From assembly GCA_963677375.2 (NCBI GenBank), contig CAXXIF010000006.1:124001-188000 (forward strand): 64,000 nucleotides of DNA. Direction: 5' to 3'. This document shows positions 42,564 through 51,003 of the stretch, one piece after another. The position numbers were made by a program, and so were the translations under genes. The stretch comes from Pseudaeromonas sp963677375. Lineage in GTDB: Bacteria > Pseudomonadota > Gammaproteobacteria > Enterobacterales > Aeromonadaceae. The stretch's first letter is position 1; every line of letters begins with the position of its first letter. The notes beneath the pieces are model-generated. The model searched no databases and had not been told where the DNA came from. It was given only the letters and a program-made list of their open reading frames with translations.

Positions 42564-43043
42564 TCACTCATAGCTTTCGATACGAACTCCCTGCATCTGA
42601 TAACCGGCATTGGCCAGCTCATGACTTGAGCGCTCGGTCTGCAGGGTGCCATAGACCCAGACGGCGTCCCAAAGTTCGTCCACCGAGACTGGCTCCTTGA
42701 GTGTGACAAAGACGATCTGGTTACTGGGTGGTGGGGGCACATGAATGCAGGCGCCGAAGAATGGAACCAGCAAGAATGTGCGTACACTCTGCTCGTCCCC
42801 ATCGATGGGGACCACATAGCCGGGGATGCGGACCTGGTGGTGATCCAGTTCAGGGCGGGTGCTTCCTTCTAGCTGTGGAGCGCTACCCCCTGTGTGGTTA
42901 ATGGTTTGTGCCGGATCGGGTTGGGTTGTGGTGTGTGCGCTTGGGGGCAACAGGTCGTTCCATTGCAGGGTTTGATAATCTGCAGCCTCGGCGGGGGCCA
43001 GACCCCAGGTGCTCAAGGCAATCAGTAAACAAATATGTCGCAT
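42564..43043 (-). CDS. DUF3299 periplasmic protein of the Zrg-type operon
   Basis: A 159-residue exported protein with a signal peptide ending APAEAADY near residue 21 and the DUF3299 core: IPGYVVPIDGDEQSVRTFLLVPFFGACIHVPPPPSNQIV. The Cys-Ile-His and Pro-rich stretch may bind metal. Last gene of a four-gene unit with permease, ATPase and ZrgA-like protein. ATG 43043 is directly after the permease stop; the longer frame overlaps the permease. Confidence 0.85.
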   Translation of the reverse strand: MRHICLLIALSTWGLAPAEAADYQTLQWNDLLPPSAHTTTQPDPAQTINHTGGSAPQLEGSTRPELDHHQVRIPGYVVPIDGDEQSVRTFLLVPFFGACIHVPPPPSNQIVFVTLKEPVSVDELWDAVWVYGTLQTERSSHELANAGYQMQGVRIESYE

Positions 43044-43045
43044 GC

Positions 43046-44293
43046 TTAGTTCCTCGGCGTCATGCCATCGTGCAGGGAGAAGGAGAGGGCGCGCCAGGCT
43101 GGAATGATCCCCAGAAACATACCACCCAGCCAAATCATGCCCAGCAGTTGATACTCTTGCGCGGTTGGCCAGCGCAGCGGCAATCGTAATCCGTAGTGAA
43201 GCTGGATCCAGGGAATGAGTACCGCCAGACCCGCATAGAGAAGCAGCAGACCCAGCAGCATGCCTGACGAAATCAGCAACATGGCTTCCAGATTCAGCAG
43301 CAAGAACAGATGGTGCGCCGTGGCCCCCAGGGAACGTAAAATTGCCAACTCCCGGCGTCGCTCATTCAAACCGGCGAGCAGTGTGGTCAGCATACCGGTC
43401 AGACCGGCGACCACCACAAAGGTCGAGACAAAGGCCAGCGCCTTTTCAGCAACCGACATCAGGCTCCACAGATCGCGCAGTGCCACTCCTGGCATGATGG
43501 CTTGCAAGGGCTCGGGCTGGTAGGTATTGATGGTGCGTTGCAGGCTGAACGTCTGGATCTTGCTTTTCAGTCCGACTAGGATGGCGGTGATGCTTTGCGG
43601 CTGCAAATCCTGGCTCAGAGCTTGTGCCGCTGTCATGGTGTGGGGTTGCGCTCCTTTTCCCCAACCCAGATGAATGGCCTCTATGCTGGCCAGCGAGACT
43701 AGAACCGAGCGGTCTACCGGCGTCCCGGTTGGCTGTAATATGCCAACAATTCGAAACGGCAGATTATCGTGCAGGGAGAAGGAGTGCTTACCGGCACCGT
43801 GGGCGATGACGATGGGCGTATTGAGTTGGTAATGCAGCTTTTGCGCGACTTCGGCGCCGACCACCGCATCGAACACGCCTGAAAACGCAGCACCCACTGC
43901 AAATTGTAACCGTGTATGGTCACCATATTGATAGTGCTTGAAATAGTCAGGCGACGTGCCGACAACCCGATAACCCTGATGGGAATCGCCCAATGAAATG
44001 GGAATAGTCCAGGCAATTTCGGGCTGCTGGCGTAATGCCTGATAGCTGTCCCAACCGATATTGTTGGTGGCATCACCCAGATGGAACACCGAATAGAGCA
44101 ACAGGTTCAGCGGCCCGGTTCGGGCTCCGACGATCAAATCGGTGCCAGACAGAGTGCGGGAGAAGCTCTCTTTGGTCTGATCTTTGATTCGCTCGACCCC
44201 TAGAAACAGACAAATACTGATGGCAATGGCGACCAGCGTCAGGCAAGCGGTCAGTCGGCGGGACCAGAGGCTCTTGAGGGCGAGAGTTAGCAT
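43046..44293 (-). CDS. ABC transporter permease, FtsX/MacB-type
   Basis: A 415-residue permease with one N-terminal membrane segment (about 15-35), a large periplasmic domain (about 40-275) and three C-terminal segments (about 285-400). This is the FtsX-domain layout of LolC/MacB-type transporters. It overlaps the ATPase gene by seven bases. With the ZrgA-like and DUF3299 proteins it probably forms a zinc-uptake-associated system as in Vibrio zrg; transport direction is not evident from sequence. Confidence 0.85.
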   Translation of the reverse strand: MLTLALKSLWSRRLTACLTLVAIAISICLFLGVERIKDQTKESFSRTLSGTDLIVGARTGPLNLLLYSVFHLGDATNNIGWDSYQALRQQPEIAWTIPISLGDSHQGYRVVGTSPDYFKHYQYGDHTRLQFAVGAAFSGVFDAVVGAEVAQKLHYQLNTPIVIAHGAGKHSFSLHDNLPFRIVGILQPTGTPVDRSVLVSLASIEAIHLGWGKGAQPHTMTAAQALSQDLQPQSITAILVGLKSKIQTFSLQRTINTYQPEPLQAIMPGVALRDLWSLMSVAEKALAFVSTFVVVAGLTGMLTTLLAGLNERRRELAILRSLGATAHHLFLLLNLEAMLLISSGMLLGLLLLYAGLAVLIPWIQLHYGLRLPLRWPTAQEYQLLGMIWLGGMFLGIIPAWRALSFSLHDGMTPRN

Positions 44294-44988
44294 GGGGGCA
44301 GCTCCACGTTGGCCTGGTTGAGTTCACTCAGGGCTATGACTCGGGGAAATAACGACTCCAATGAGGGATCGTGGCTGACAAACAGCAGGCTGCTGCCTAG
44401 GCGCTCACATTCGCTGAACAATAGCTGCATAAAGGCCAGACGGCTGTCGGTATCTAAGGCCGACGTCGGCTCATCGGCAATGACCAGCTCCGGACTGCCA
44501 ATCAGAGCCCGTGCTGCGGCTACTCGTTGCTGTTGCCCGATACTGAGCTGATGGACCGGTCGCTGACGTAACGAGTCCGGCAGTTGCAAGGCATCCAGCA
44601 GGCGGTGGGCTTCCTGATGCGGAGTATCGAGAAGCCGCTGCCGTTTGCTGGGCGAGAAGATAAGCGGTGAGGTGACATTTTCCACCACCGATAAAAAGGG
44701 CAGTAAATTGAATTGCTGGAAGATATAGCCCATATGATTGGCGCGAAAGTGGTCCCGCTGACTGGCGGATAACTCTTTTAGTTCTTTGCCGAGTACTGAC
44801 AGCATCCCTTGATTGGCACAATGGATACCCGCCAAAAGTCCCAACAGAGTGGATTTTCCGCTACCACTACCTCCCTTGATGAATAGACGCTCGCCCTGTT
44901 TTATCTGCAAGCTGGCGATCTGCAACAAAGGAGCATGGCCTGGCCAGGAAAACTGAAGGTCGGATACTGAAATTACATATTGATCCAC
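44287..44988 (-). CDS. ABC transporter ATPase, LolD/MacB-like
   Basis: A 233-residue ATPase. Walker A GGSGSGKST near residue 39, Q-loop YIFQQFNLLPFLSV, signature LSIGQQQRVAAARAL near 146, Walker B LVIADEPTSALD near 165, switch VSHD near 205. MacB/LolD-type ATPases pair with FtsX-type permeases, as here. The signature reads LSIGQ, a small change from LSGGQ. It starts five bases after the ZrgA-like gene. Confidence 0.9.
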   Translation of the reverse strand: MDQYVISVSDLQFSWPGHAPLLQIASLQIKQGERLFIKGGSGSGKSTLLGLLAGIHCANQGMLSVLGKELKELSASQRDHFRANHMGYIFQQFNLLPFLSVVENVTSPLIFSPSKRQRLLDTPHQEAHRLLDALQLPDSLRQRPVHQLSIGQQQRVAAARALIGSPELVIADEPTSALDTDSRLAFMQLLFSECERLGSSLLFVSHDPSLESLFPRVIALSELNQANVELPPC

Positions 44989-44993
44989 AAATG

Positions 44994-45527
44994 TTATTCC
45001 TGCAGTAGCAACTGGGGATGGGCGGGGCTGAGCTCACCGGCATTTTGGCTGGAGGTGGTTATCAGCTGATAATCAATGTCCTGAAGTGTTGGAAATTGAC
45101 GAAACAACGGAAACTCGATGCGGTGCAATTGTGCGCTAGATTGACACTCGAAGGCATAGCGACCCAGGATGTCGGCATGACTGCTCGACTTATCGTCGAT
45201 GTGCTGTTCAATCTGGGCGGGCAGCGGCTGACATTCTGCTGCGGGGTCGAGAGCAATTAATTGAGTACCTTGCTGCAACAGCGCCATGGCTTGCTTGAGC
45301 TTCAATTGCTCCTGGCTGGTCTGTGGTGCATGCTCAAAACCCAGAATATCGTCAGCGGGAACTTGCAGCTCCAGAAGCAGGGTTTTGCCTTCCAGGGCAA
45401 TATTCAGCTTGGCATGCCCATGCTGATGGGCTGCATGTTCTGTATGGGGTGCCGGTTCAGCGGCAAATAACCAACAGGATGTACTCAACCCTATCATCCC
45501 TAGGGTCCACCGAACGTTTTGACTCAT
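44994..45527 (-). CDS. zrgA: ZrgA-like DUF2796 zinc-binding periplasmic protein
   Basis: A 177-residue exported protein with a His-rich start after the signal peptide: HTEHAAHQHGHAKLN. The DUF2796 fold follows. In Vibrio, ZrgA is the periplasmic part of the zinc-regulated Zrg uptake system, encoded with an ABC pair and a DUF3299 protein, as here. ATG 45527 has AGGG five bases upstream; ATG 45530 and 45539 are close. I saw no clear Zur box upstream. Confidence 0.82.
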   Translation of the reverse strand: MSQNVRWTLGMIGLSTSCWLFAAEPAPHTEHAAHQHGHAKLNIALEGKTLLLELQVPADDILGFEHAPQTSQEQLKLKQAMALLQQGTQLIALDPAAECQPLPAQIEQHIDDKSSSHADILGRYAFECQSSAQLHRIEFPLFRQFPTLQDIDYQLITTSSQNAGELSPAHPQLLLQE

Positions 45528-45934
45528 CATTTCCCTCATTCATGGCAATGGCTGGCGCGTCGCGATTGCTGGCGCTACTGAGCATTCATGCTCGCGGAAT
45601 AAGGTTGCAACGGGATGACAAGCAATGGACTCGCGAGAGTAAAACAAGATGGTGTTGTGGTGATTTCAGGGCAGCGCAGAGCAATAAATTGAACGTTACA
45701 GGACCTGGAGGCGCACAAAACGGGCCTTTGGCGAACAAATGATTGCAGGATGAACGGTCTATTTTCAATTCATTGAAAAATAAGTAATTTAATTTTTGAT
45801 CCGGCATTTACCCATTTTTTATACCGCATAAAAAAAGGTTTTTGTGGTTCTCAAGTGAGGCAAAATTCCGCAAAGTTGGGCCTAGCCGACAATTATTGCT
45901 ATAATGCCCACTTTGGGATATCAAAGTACGGGCA
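45528..45934. other. Intergenic region with an 8-bp inverted repeat
   Basis: About 400 bp between the divergent zrgA and membrane-protein genes. It holds no credible gene. An AT-rich dyad, TTTTCAAT (45762-45769) and ATTGAAAA (45772-45779), might be an operator. The right part (45780-45930) is AT-rich and presumably holds the promoter of the 45935 gene. Confidence 0.4.
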
Positions 45935-46711
45935 ATGACCGATAAAAAACAGGATCTGATCACGATCGGCGGCGATCTGGAAAGTGCCTTGCAAAAGGGA
46001 TTTCAGCTGGATCTTAAGACGCTGTTACGAGAAGCCTGGCGGTTAACGTTTGGTGCCAAAGCCGGCTTATTGCTGGCGGCTGCGACCGTACTTGCCCTGA
46101 TGTTTTTAGTGATTCGACTGATGGCTTATAGCGGTTGGTTGGAAACAGAGAGTGCCGTGGTCAGCATGTTATTTAGCATCATACTGGCCGCGGTTCTGTC
46201 ACCGGTCAGCAGCAGTCTGGATATGTTGGGGGTGCGCCGCGCGCTTGGTTCTCAAGTCCGCGGTAGCATGGTGTTTGATTATTTACGCCAGGCACCCACC
46301 CTCATACAGACCAGCCTACTGTTTTCCGGGTTTAAAGGCGGGTTGGAAAGTCTGGCGATGCATTCACGCATGGCCGAGACGCTCAGCATGGTGCTGTTGC
46401 TGGTATTCAGCGTCAGCATGATGTTTACCATCCCTTTGGTGTTGGAGCGGGGACTCTCACCGGCGCGAGCCATGTGGACATCCTTTCGCTTGTTTCTTCG
46501 TGGTTGGCCGCAGCTGTTGCTGTTATACGCTGTACTGGCCGCGTTGTTTGTCCTAGCCATGTTGCCACTCGGCCTGGGGCTCATCTGGATGGTGCCGTTC
46601 TATTTAATCGTGAATGGTATTGTCTACCGTGATGTATGTGGCGTTCGGGTGCGGATAGAAATTACGCCGAAGGATGCTGCATCGCTCGATAAGGGGAGCT
46701 TTGTTGCATGA
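45935..46711 (+). CDS. Uncharacterised multi-pass membrane protein
   Basis: A 258-residue protein with a cytoplasmic N-terminus (1-38) and five or six hydrophobic segments between about 40 and 235. I do not recognise a named family. Its stop overlaps the start of the Bax-like gene (ATGA at 46708), so the two are translated together and may act in the same cell-envelope process. The C-terminus (VRVRIEITPKDAAS) is polar. Start ATG 45935; no strong ribosome site is seen, GGGCA only. Confidence 0.7.
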   Translation: MTDKKQDLITIGGDLESALQKGFQLDLKTLLREAWRLTFGAKAGLLLAAATVLALMFLVIRLMAYSGWLETESAVVSMLFSIILAAVLSPVSSSLDMLGVRRALGSQVRGSMVFDYLRQAPTLIQTSLLFSGFKGGLESLAMHSRMAETLSMVLLLVFSVSMMFTIPLVLERGLSPARAMWTSFRLFLRGWPQLLLLYAVLAALFVLAMLPLGLGLIWMVPFYLIVNGIVYRDVCGVRVRIEITPKDAASLDKGSFVA

Positions 46712-47499
46712 AGATGACCAGACTATGGACCTTGCTGTTACTCTGCGCCGTGATACCGGCCGCTGTGGGTAATACCGGTGTTCCAGGGCCCGTCCCGCAG
46801 GAACTCCAGCGTGAGCTTGCCACTTCGGTGGCTATGGATCCGCCTGATTTCAAGGCTATCAAGGATCCTGTCGAGCGTAAGCAAGCTTTTGTCGATTACC
46901 TGCGGCCGTCTTACGAGATGGTTGCAGCCAATATACTGACTCAGCGCAGTAAACTTGAAAAACTGAAGTTACAGTTGAACCGGGGGATCGAGCTCGCTTC
47001 CGAACAGGAAGAGTGGCTGGAGAACATGGGACAACAGTATCGTCTGGTTGATCTCTCGCTCGACGAGAAGGGGATCGATCAATTACTGGTTCGTGTGGAT
47101 ATTCTTCCTCCTGAACTGGTACTGAGCCAGGCGGCCACAGAATCAGGTTGGGGGACATCTCGTATGGCCCGCAAACTGAATAACTTCTTTGGCCACTATT
47201 GCTTCGAAAAAGGATGTGGTGTTTCGCCATATCGCCGGAATGGCTCTGGAGAGGTGAAGTCTTTTAATTCGCCGGTCTTGGCTGTTCAAGCGTATATGCG
47301 GAATGTTAATACCCATCCGGCTTACAAGCAGGTGCGTCAGATGCGCGCCGATATGCGTGCCGAGGTCAAACCGTTGGATGCGGTAGCACTCGCCAGGGGT
47401 CTGAATCGTTATTCGACTCTGGGTGATGGTTATGTTCGCAAGATCCAGGGGATGATCCGCACCAATCAACGTTACTGGAGTGCCGACAAGGCAGACTAA
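46708..47499 (+). CDS. Bax-like glucosaminidase-domain protein
   Basis: A 263-residue exported protein: signal peptide to about AVG near residue 22, then a helical linker and the glucosaminidase-like domain with SQAATESGWGTSRMARKLNNFFG near 145-167, where the first Glu is the probable catalytic acid. It resembles E. coli Bax and the C-terminal domains of peptidoglycan hydrolases. It would cleave murein glycan strands in the periplasm. Coupled to the membrane protein upstream by a four-base overlap. Confidence 0.88.
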   Translation: MKMTRLWTLLLLCAVIPAAVGNTGVPGPVPQELQRELATSVAMDPPDFKAIKDPVERKQAFVDYLRPSYEMVAANILTQRSKLEKLKLQLNRGIELASEQEEWLENMGQQYRLVDLSLDEKGIDQLLVRVDILPPELVLSQAATESGWGTSRMARKLNNFFGHYCFEKGCGVSPYRRNGSGEVKSFNSPVLAVQAYMRNVNTHPAYKQVRQMRADMRAEVKPLDAVALARGLNRYSTLGDGYVRKIQGMIRTNQRYWSADKAD

Positions 47500-47526
47500 C
47501 CCTCCAGCAACACCAGTGTGCAATGC

Positions 47527-47552
47527 AAAGGCCAGTCCAAAAACTGGCCTTT
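47527..47552. terminator. Bidirectional terminator between the Bax-like gene and ttcA
   Basis: AAAGGCCAGT (47527-47536), loop CCAAAA, ACTGGCCTTT (47543-47552). It lies between convergent genes; the flanking T-tracts are short (three on each side). Confidence 0.7.
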
Positions 47553-47570
47553 GTCGTCTCTGGCTTCCGA

Positions 47571-48464
47571 TTACAGAATGCGTTCAGCATTCCAGTAGTT
47601 CACCGCAGAGGCGTTTTCTAGCGGCTCTTCGAAGCTGGTGGAGGAGATTGCAGCCCCCTCGAATGGTTGTGGTGGCAAGGTTGCCGAACGGTCGAGAGTC
47701 AGGTTGTTGAAATCAAACAAGCTGGTATCGGCCAGTTGTGAAGGACTCGCGTTTTGCAAACTGTGGAAGATATTTTCTACGCAGCCAGGGCTGGTTTTGT
47801 CCCACTCCGTAATCATCGACTTGATGACTTGGCGTTGCAGATTCGGTTGTGAACCGCACAGGTTGCACGGAATGATGGGGAATTCGCAATCATTGGCAAT
47901 CTTGGCAATATCCTTTTCCCGGCAATAGGCGAGGGGACGGATCACGATATTTCGCTTATCGTCGCTCAGGAGCTTGGGTGGCATCCCCTTGAGCTTGGCC
48001 TGAAAGAACATGTTGAGAAACAGAGTCTCCACTATGTCATCCATGTGGTGGCCCAAGGCAATCTTGGTGGCTCCGATCTGTTCGGCAAAGCCGTAGAGGG
48101 TACCTCTACGCAGCCGGGAGCATAGCGAGCAGGTGGTTCGCCCTTCGGGGATCTTCTGTTTCACCACCGCATAGGTGTTTTTATCGATGATGTAATGGTC
48201 AACGCCATTAGCTTTGAAATACTCGGGCAGCACATGGTCCGGGAATCCGGGTTGCTTCTGATCCAGATTGACGGCCACCACCTCGAATTGAATGGGGGCA
48301 ACCCGTTGCAAGTGCAGCAAGGCGTCCAGCATGACGAATGAATCTTTGCCACCGCTGATGCAAGCCATGACCTTGTCGCCTTCCTCGATCATGGTGTAAT
48401 CCATCACCGCCTTCCCAACGGCTCCACGGAGTTTCTTCTTTCGCGCCTCGGCGGCTTTGCTCAT
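47571..48464 (-). CDS. ttcA: tRNA 2-thiocytidine (s2C32) synthetase
   Basis: A 297-residue PP-loop ATPase. SGGKDS near residue 40 binds ATP; CSLC near 112 and CNLC near 203 bind the [4Fe-4S] cluster. It thiolates C32 of a subset of tRNAs. ATG 48464 follows GAGAGAAAC; TTG 48494 in the same frame is less likely. The C-terminal 45 residues are variable in the family. Confidence 0.95.
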   Translation of the reverse strand: MSKAAEARKKKLRGAVGKAVMDYTMIEEGDKVMACISGGKDSFVMLDALLHLQRVAPIQFEVVAVNLDQKQPGFPDHVLPEYFKANGVDHYIIDKNTYAVVKQKIPEGRTTCSLCSRLRRGTLYGFAEQIGATKIALGHHMDDIVETLFLNMFFQAKLKGMPPKLLSDDKRNIVIRPLAYCREKDIAKIANDCEFPIIPCNLCGSQPNLQRQVIKSMITEWDKTSPGCVENIFHSLQNASPSQLADTSLFDFNNLTLDRSATLPPQPFEGAAISSTSFEEPLENASAVNYWNAERIL

Positions 48465-48910
48465 TTTAACGTTTCTCTCAACAGATAAATTCAAAGGTGT
48501 CGTGGCAACATATTCGGATCTAAGTGCTATCCAGAACTAGCATTCAGATCCATAGGGTTGCAGGCTGACATTCTACTCAAGGGGGCTGATCTTGCGGTAA
48601 TCAAATTGGTGGGGTCAAGAAAAACTGAGCCGACTGGGGAGGGTGATGGCCAATCTAATCAAAGGGATTCATCTGAAGTAACAGATCCTGCTCTCTATAC
48701 TCAAGCTCTCAGGATGATTGCACAGTACGGCCCAGTGATGGGTTGTGAAGTATCCTACAGGAGTCGGGGATGGCAAGCCGAGGATGGCATAACAATCCCG
48801 CTGTCGAGCTCACTCGGCGTGTTGGCGTTTGTTTTTCAATGGAGCTCATGCTGGCCGCGTTGCATAACCACGGCCAGGAATGGCTAGATGTGACCTAGCA
48901 TCAGTGCGCA
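48465..48910. other. Intergenic region without a recognised gene
   Basis: About 445 bp between divergent-to-tandem neighbours ttcA and uspE. A plus-strand frame (48558-48887) has no homology I recognise, a late Trp/Cys-rich end and no ribosome site. I see no tRNA, terminator or clear promoter; the region may contain a decayed gene. Confidence 0.4.
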
Positions 48911-49828
48911 TTACGCTTCAGCAGGATCTGGCTTGAGCACCAGTAAATCGCAATGCAGACCATCAACTACCTGTTCGGCGGTATTGCCAATCAGCGCAGC
49001 GGACCATCCGGTTCTACCGAGGCTACCGAGCAGGATCAATTCGGCATCCAGTTGTTCGGCAATCTCCGGCAATACATCCTCTGGCAAGCCTTCAATCACA
49101 TGGGTCTGTCCTGCCGGGACCTGATGGTCGCGGGCAAACTCTTCCATCATGTTCTGATGGTGCAGCAGGATGGCTTCGTTGTAGATCTCGGGGGTGAACC
49201 CGGGAACCTCCAGGGCAATATTGACCGTGGGGGATGGAACGGCATTGACCAGATGAACCTTGGCCTTGACTAGCTTGGCAACGTGATGGGCTTCTCTGAA
49301 CAGTTTCAAATTCAGCGCATTCTGCTCAGGCTCATTGCTGAAGTTGAGTGCGACCACAATATTGCCATCTGCAGGCCAATCATGTTCTTTGACCAGCAAT
49401 ACCGGGAGTTGACACTTACGAATCAATTGCCAATCCAGAGGTGTGAAAATAAAACTTTCGAGTAAGGAATGCTGATGCGCGCTCTTGATCACCAGATCAT
49501 GACCATGTTGATTGACTTCATCGAGGATGCTTTCCGATGGGCGACTATGCCAGACCACCTTGATGGTCATATCCAGCCCCTCATCCAGATAGGGTTGAAT
49601 CAAACCTTCTAGCCAGGCTCTGCGCTGGGCGACAACGCCCTCCCGCATCTCATCCCGTTCTTCAACTGACAGGATCGAGGTGATCTCGTAGGAGAAGTCA
49701 TAGATGGACATAAAGACTTTGATGGTTGCGCTATCTTGCAGCCGAGCCACTTCAGCCGCTCGGTAGAGTGCAGGTTGGGCTTCCATGTTGGGATCGATCA
49801 CGACCAGAATATTGCGATATTTGATCAT
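48911..49828 (-). CDS. uspE: Universal stress protein E
   Basis: A 305-residue tandem UspA-domain protein: domain 1 (about 1-150, YRNILVVIDPN) and domain 2 (about 155-305, NIVVALNFSNEPEQ, with LGSLGRTGWSAALIGNTAEQVV near the end). This GS-x9-GNTAEQVV pattern is the nucleotide-binding signature of UspE/UspF-type domains. It is encoded downstream of fnr, as in many gammaproteobacteria, and may be co-transcribed or controlled by FNR. Confidence 0.94.
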   Translation of the reverse strand: MIKYRNILVVIDPNMEAQPALYRAAEVARLQDSATIKVFMSIYDFSYEITSILSVEERDEMREGVVAQRRAWLEGLIQPYLDEGLDMTIKVVWHSRPSESILDEVNQHGHDLVIKSAHQHSLLESFIFTPLDWQLIRKCQLPVLLVKEHDWPADGNIVVALNFSNEPEQNALNLKLFREAHHVAKLVKAKVHLVNAVPSPTVNIALEVPGFTPEIYNEAILLHHQNMMEEFARDHQVPAGQTHVIEGLPEDVLPEIAEQLDAELILLGSLGRTGWSAALIGNTAEQVVDGLHCDLLVLKPDPAEA

Positions 49829-49906
49829 ATGGCCCCCTTAGGACGGGTGAATGCTGGAATGACCTGTCAATAGGTTAGCGCAAAAGCCATGGATGGAGTG
49901 CTAATT

Positions 49907-49932
49907 GGGTCAACAATTGGGGATGTTGACCC
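49907..49932 (-). terminator. Hairpin after fnr
   Basis: GGGTCAACA (49907-49915) pairs with TGTTGACCC (49924-49932) around eight bases, starting eight bases past the fnr stop. A T-rich run is absent, so it may only partly separate fnr from uspE. Confidence 0.5.
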
Positions 49933-49940
49933 GGTACAAG

Positions 49941-50708
49941 CTAGCTAGAGGGGATATTGGATAAGCCAGCCAATTCAGCCAAGGCCGTGTTGTCAATAAT
50001 AGTGACATATTTACCTTTGACGCGGATCAGCTCCAGCTTTTGGAAACGGCCGAGCAGCCGGCTGATCGTTTCGACCGTGAGGCCAAGGTAATTGCCAATG
50101 TCGCCCCGGGTCATGGAGAGACGGAACTCACGGGCAGAAAAACCACGTTCAGAAAATCGGGTCGAGAGACGATGCAAGAAAGCGGCTAACCGCTCTTCGG
50201 CATTCTTCTTGGATAACAAGAGAATCATCTCTTGATCACCCATGATCTCATTACTCATCAAGCGCATGATTTGCTGCCGAAGTTTTGGCATTTTTCCAGA
50301 CAGGTCGTCAAGGATCTCGAACGGGATCTCGCAGACCATGGATGTTTCCAAGGCTTGTGCAAAAGAGGGGTGGTGGAGTCGATGAATCGCGTCAAATCCG
50401 ATCAAATCCCCAGCAAGATGAAACCCTGTGATTTGCTCATCGCCTTGCTCGGTAATGGTGTAGGACTTGATGGTGCCGGAACGGATCGCATACAGGGAGC
50501 GGAGCTCGTCGCCAGCTTTGAATAAAGCCTCTCCTTTCTGGATCGGTTTTTTACGTTCGATAATGTTATCGAGCTGATCCAGTTCACTGTCATTCAGACT
50601 GAATGGAATACAGAGCTGACTGATGCTGCAGTCCTGGCAATGGATGGCACAGCCTCCTGATTGCACTCTTTTTCCAAGTTTCTTGTCTGGGGTCATAGGC
50701 TCATTCAT
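49941..50708 (-). CDS. fnr: FNR-type oxygen-sensing transcription factor
   Basis: A 255-residue FNR/EtrA. Cluster ligands are in the N-terminal CAIHCQDCSISQLC block (about 20-33) plus a Cys in TSMVCEIPF. The cyclic-nucleotide-fold sensor runs to about 165 and the helix-turn-helix (DIGNYLGLTVETISRLLGRF) is near 205-224. Under anoxia the [4Fe-4S] dimer binds TTGAT-N4-ATCAA. ATG 50708 has no ribosome site; a perfect FNR box lies just upstream. M5 (ATG 50696) is an alternative start. Confidence 0.96.
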   Translation of the reverse strand: MNEPMTPDKKLGKRVQSGGCAIHCQDCSISQLCIPFSLNDSELDQLDNIIERKKPIQKGEALFKAGDELRSLYAIRSGTIKSYTITEQGDEQITGFHLAGDLIGFDAIHRLHHPSFAQALETSMVCEIPFEILDDLSGKMPKLRQQIMRLMSNEIMGDQEMILLLSKKNAEERLAAFLHRLSTRFSERGFSAREFRLSMTRGDIGNYLGLTVETISRLLGRFQKLELIRVKGKYVTIIDNTALAELAGLSNIPSS

Positions 50709-50714
50709 TTAAAA

Positions 50715-50728
50715 TTGATTTTTATCAA
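50715..50728. promoter_or_regulatory. Perfect FNR box in the fnr promoter
   Basis: TTGAT-TTTT-ATCAA matches the FNR consensus exactly and ends seven bases before the fnr ATG. A minus-strand -10-like TAAAAT (50733-50738) puts the start point inside the box, so FNR would repress its own gene. Confidence 0.85.
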
Positions 50729-50956
50729 ACAATTTTACCATCAAGCCTGGCTGCTTGAACAGAAAATAAGAGCTTCACCGACCAAAAAGCCGAGTATTCT
50801 GCCACGAGTGAAATGAATAGATATGCTGGCTTGTTGTTTTTATGTGCAGCTCGGTTGCTCCCGTCCGCTATCTGCGAAGGGCATGTTGCCGAGGAAAGAC
50901 TTTGCGGCGATAGACGGAGGGATCGCCAGCGCATGCCAACAGGGATAACTGAAAGC

Positions 50957-50983
50957 AAAAAAAACCGCGCCGAAGCGCGGTTT
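50957..50983 (-). terminator. Intrinsic terminator of rne
   Basis: AAACCGCGC (50962-50970), loop CGAA, GCGCGGTTT (50975-50983); the A-run at 50957-50964 is the minus-strand T-tract. It lies 20 nt past the rne stop. Confidence 0.9.
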
Positions 50984-51003
50984 GTCTTGTGCTATGACAA
51001 GGA

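Noticed and set aside
45762..45779. Zur box upstream of zrgA
   Set aside because: The AT-rich dyad does not match the Zur consensus, and it is more than 230 bp from zrgA, nearer to the divergent gene.
48558..48887. 109-residue frame in the ttcA-uspE gap
   Set aside because: No ribosome site, no family likeness and irregular composition; left as possible decayed sequence.
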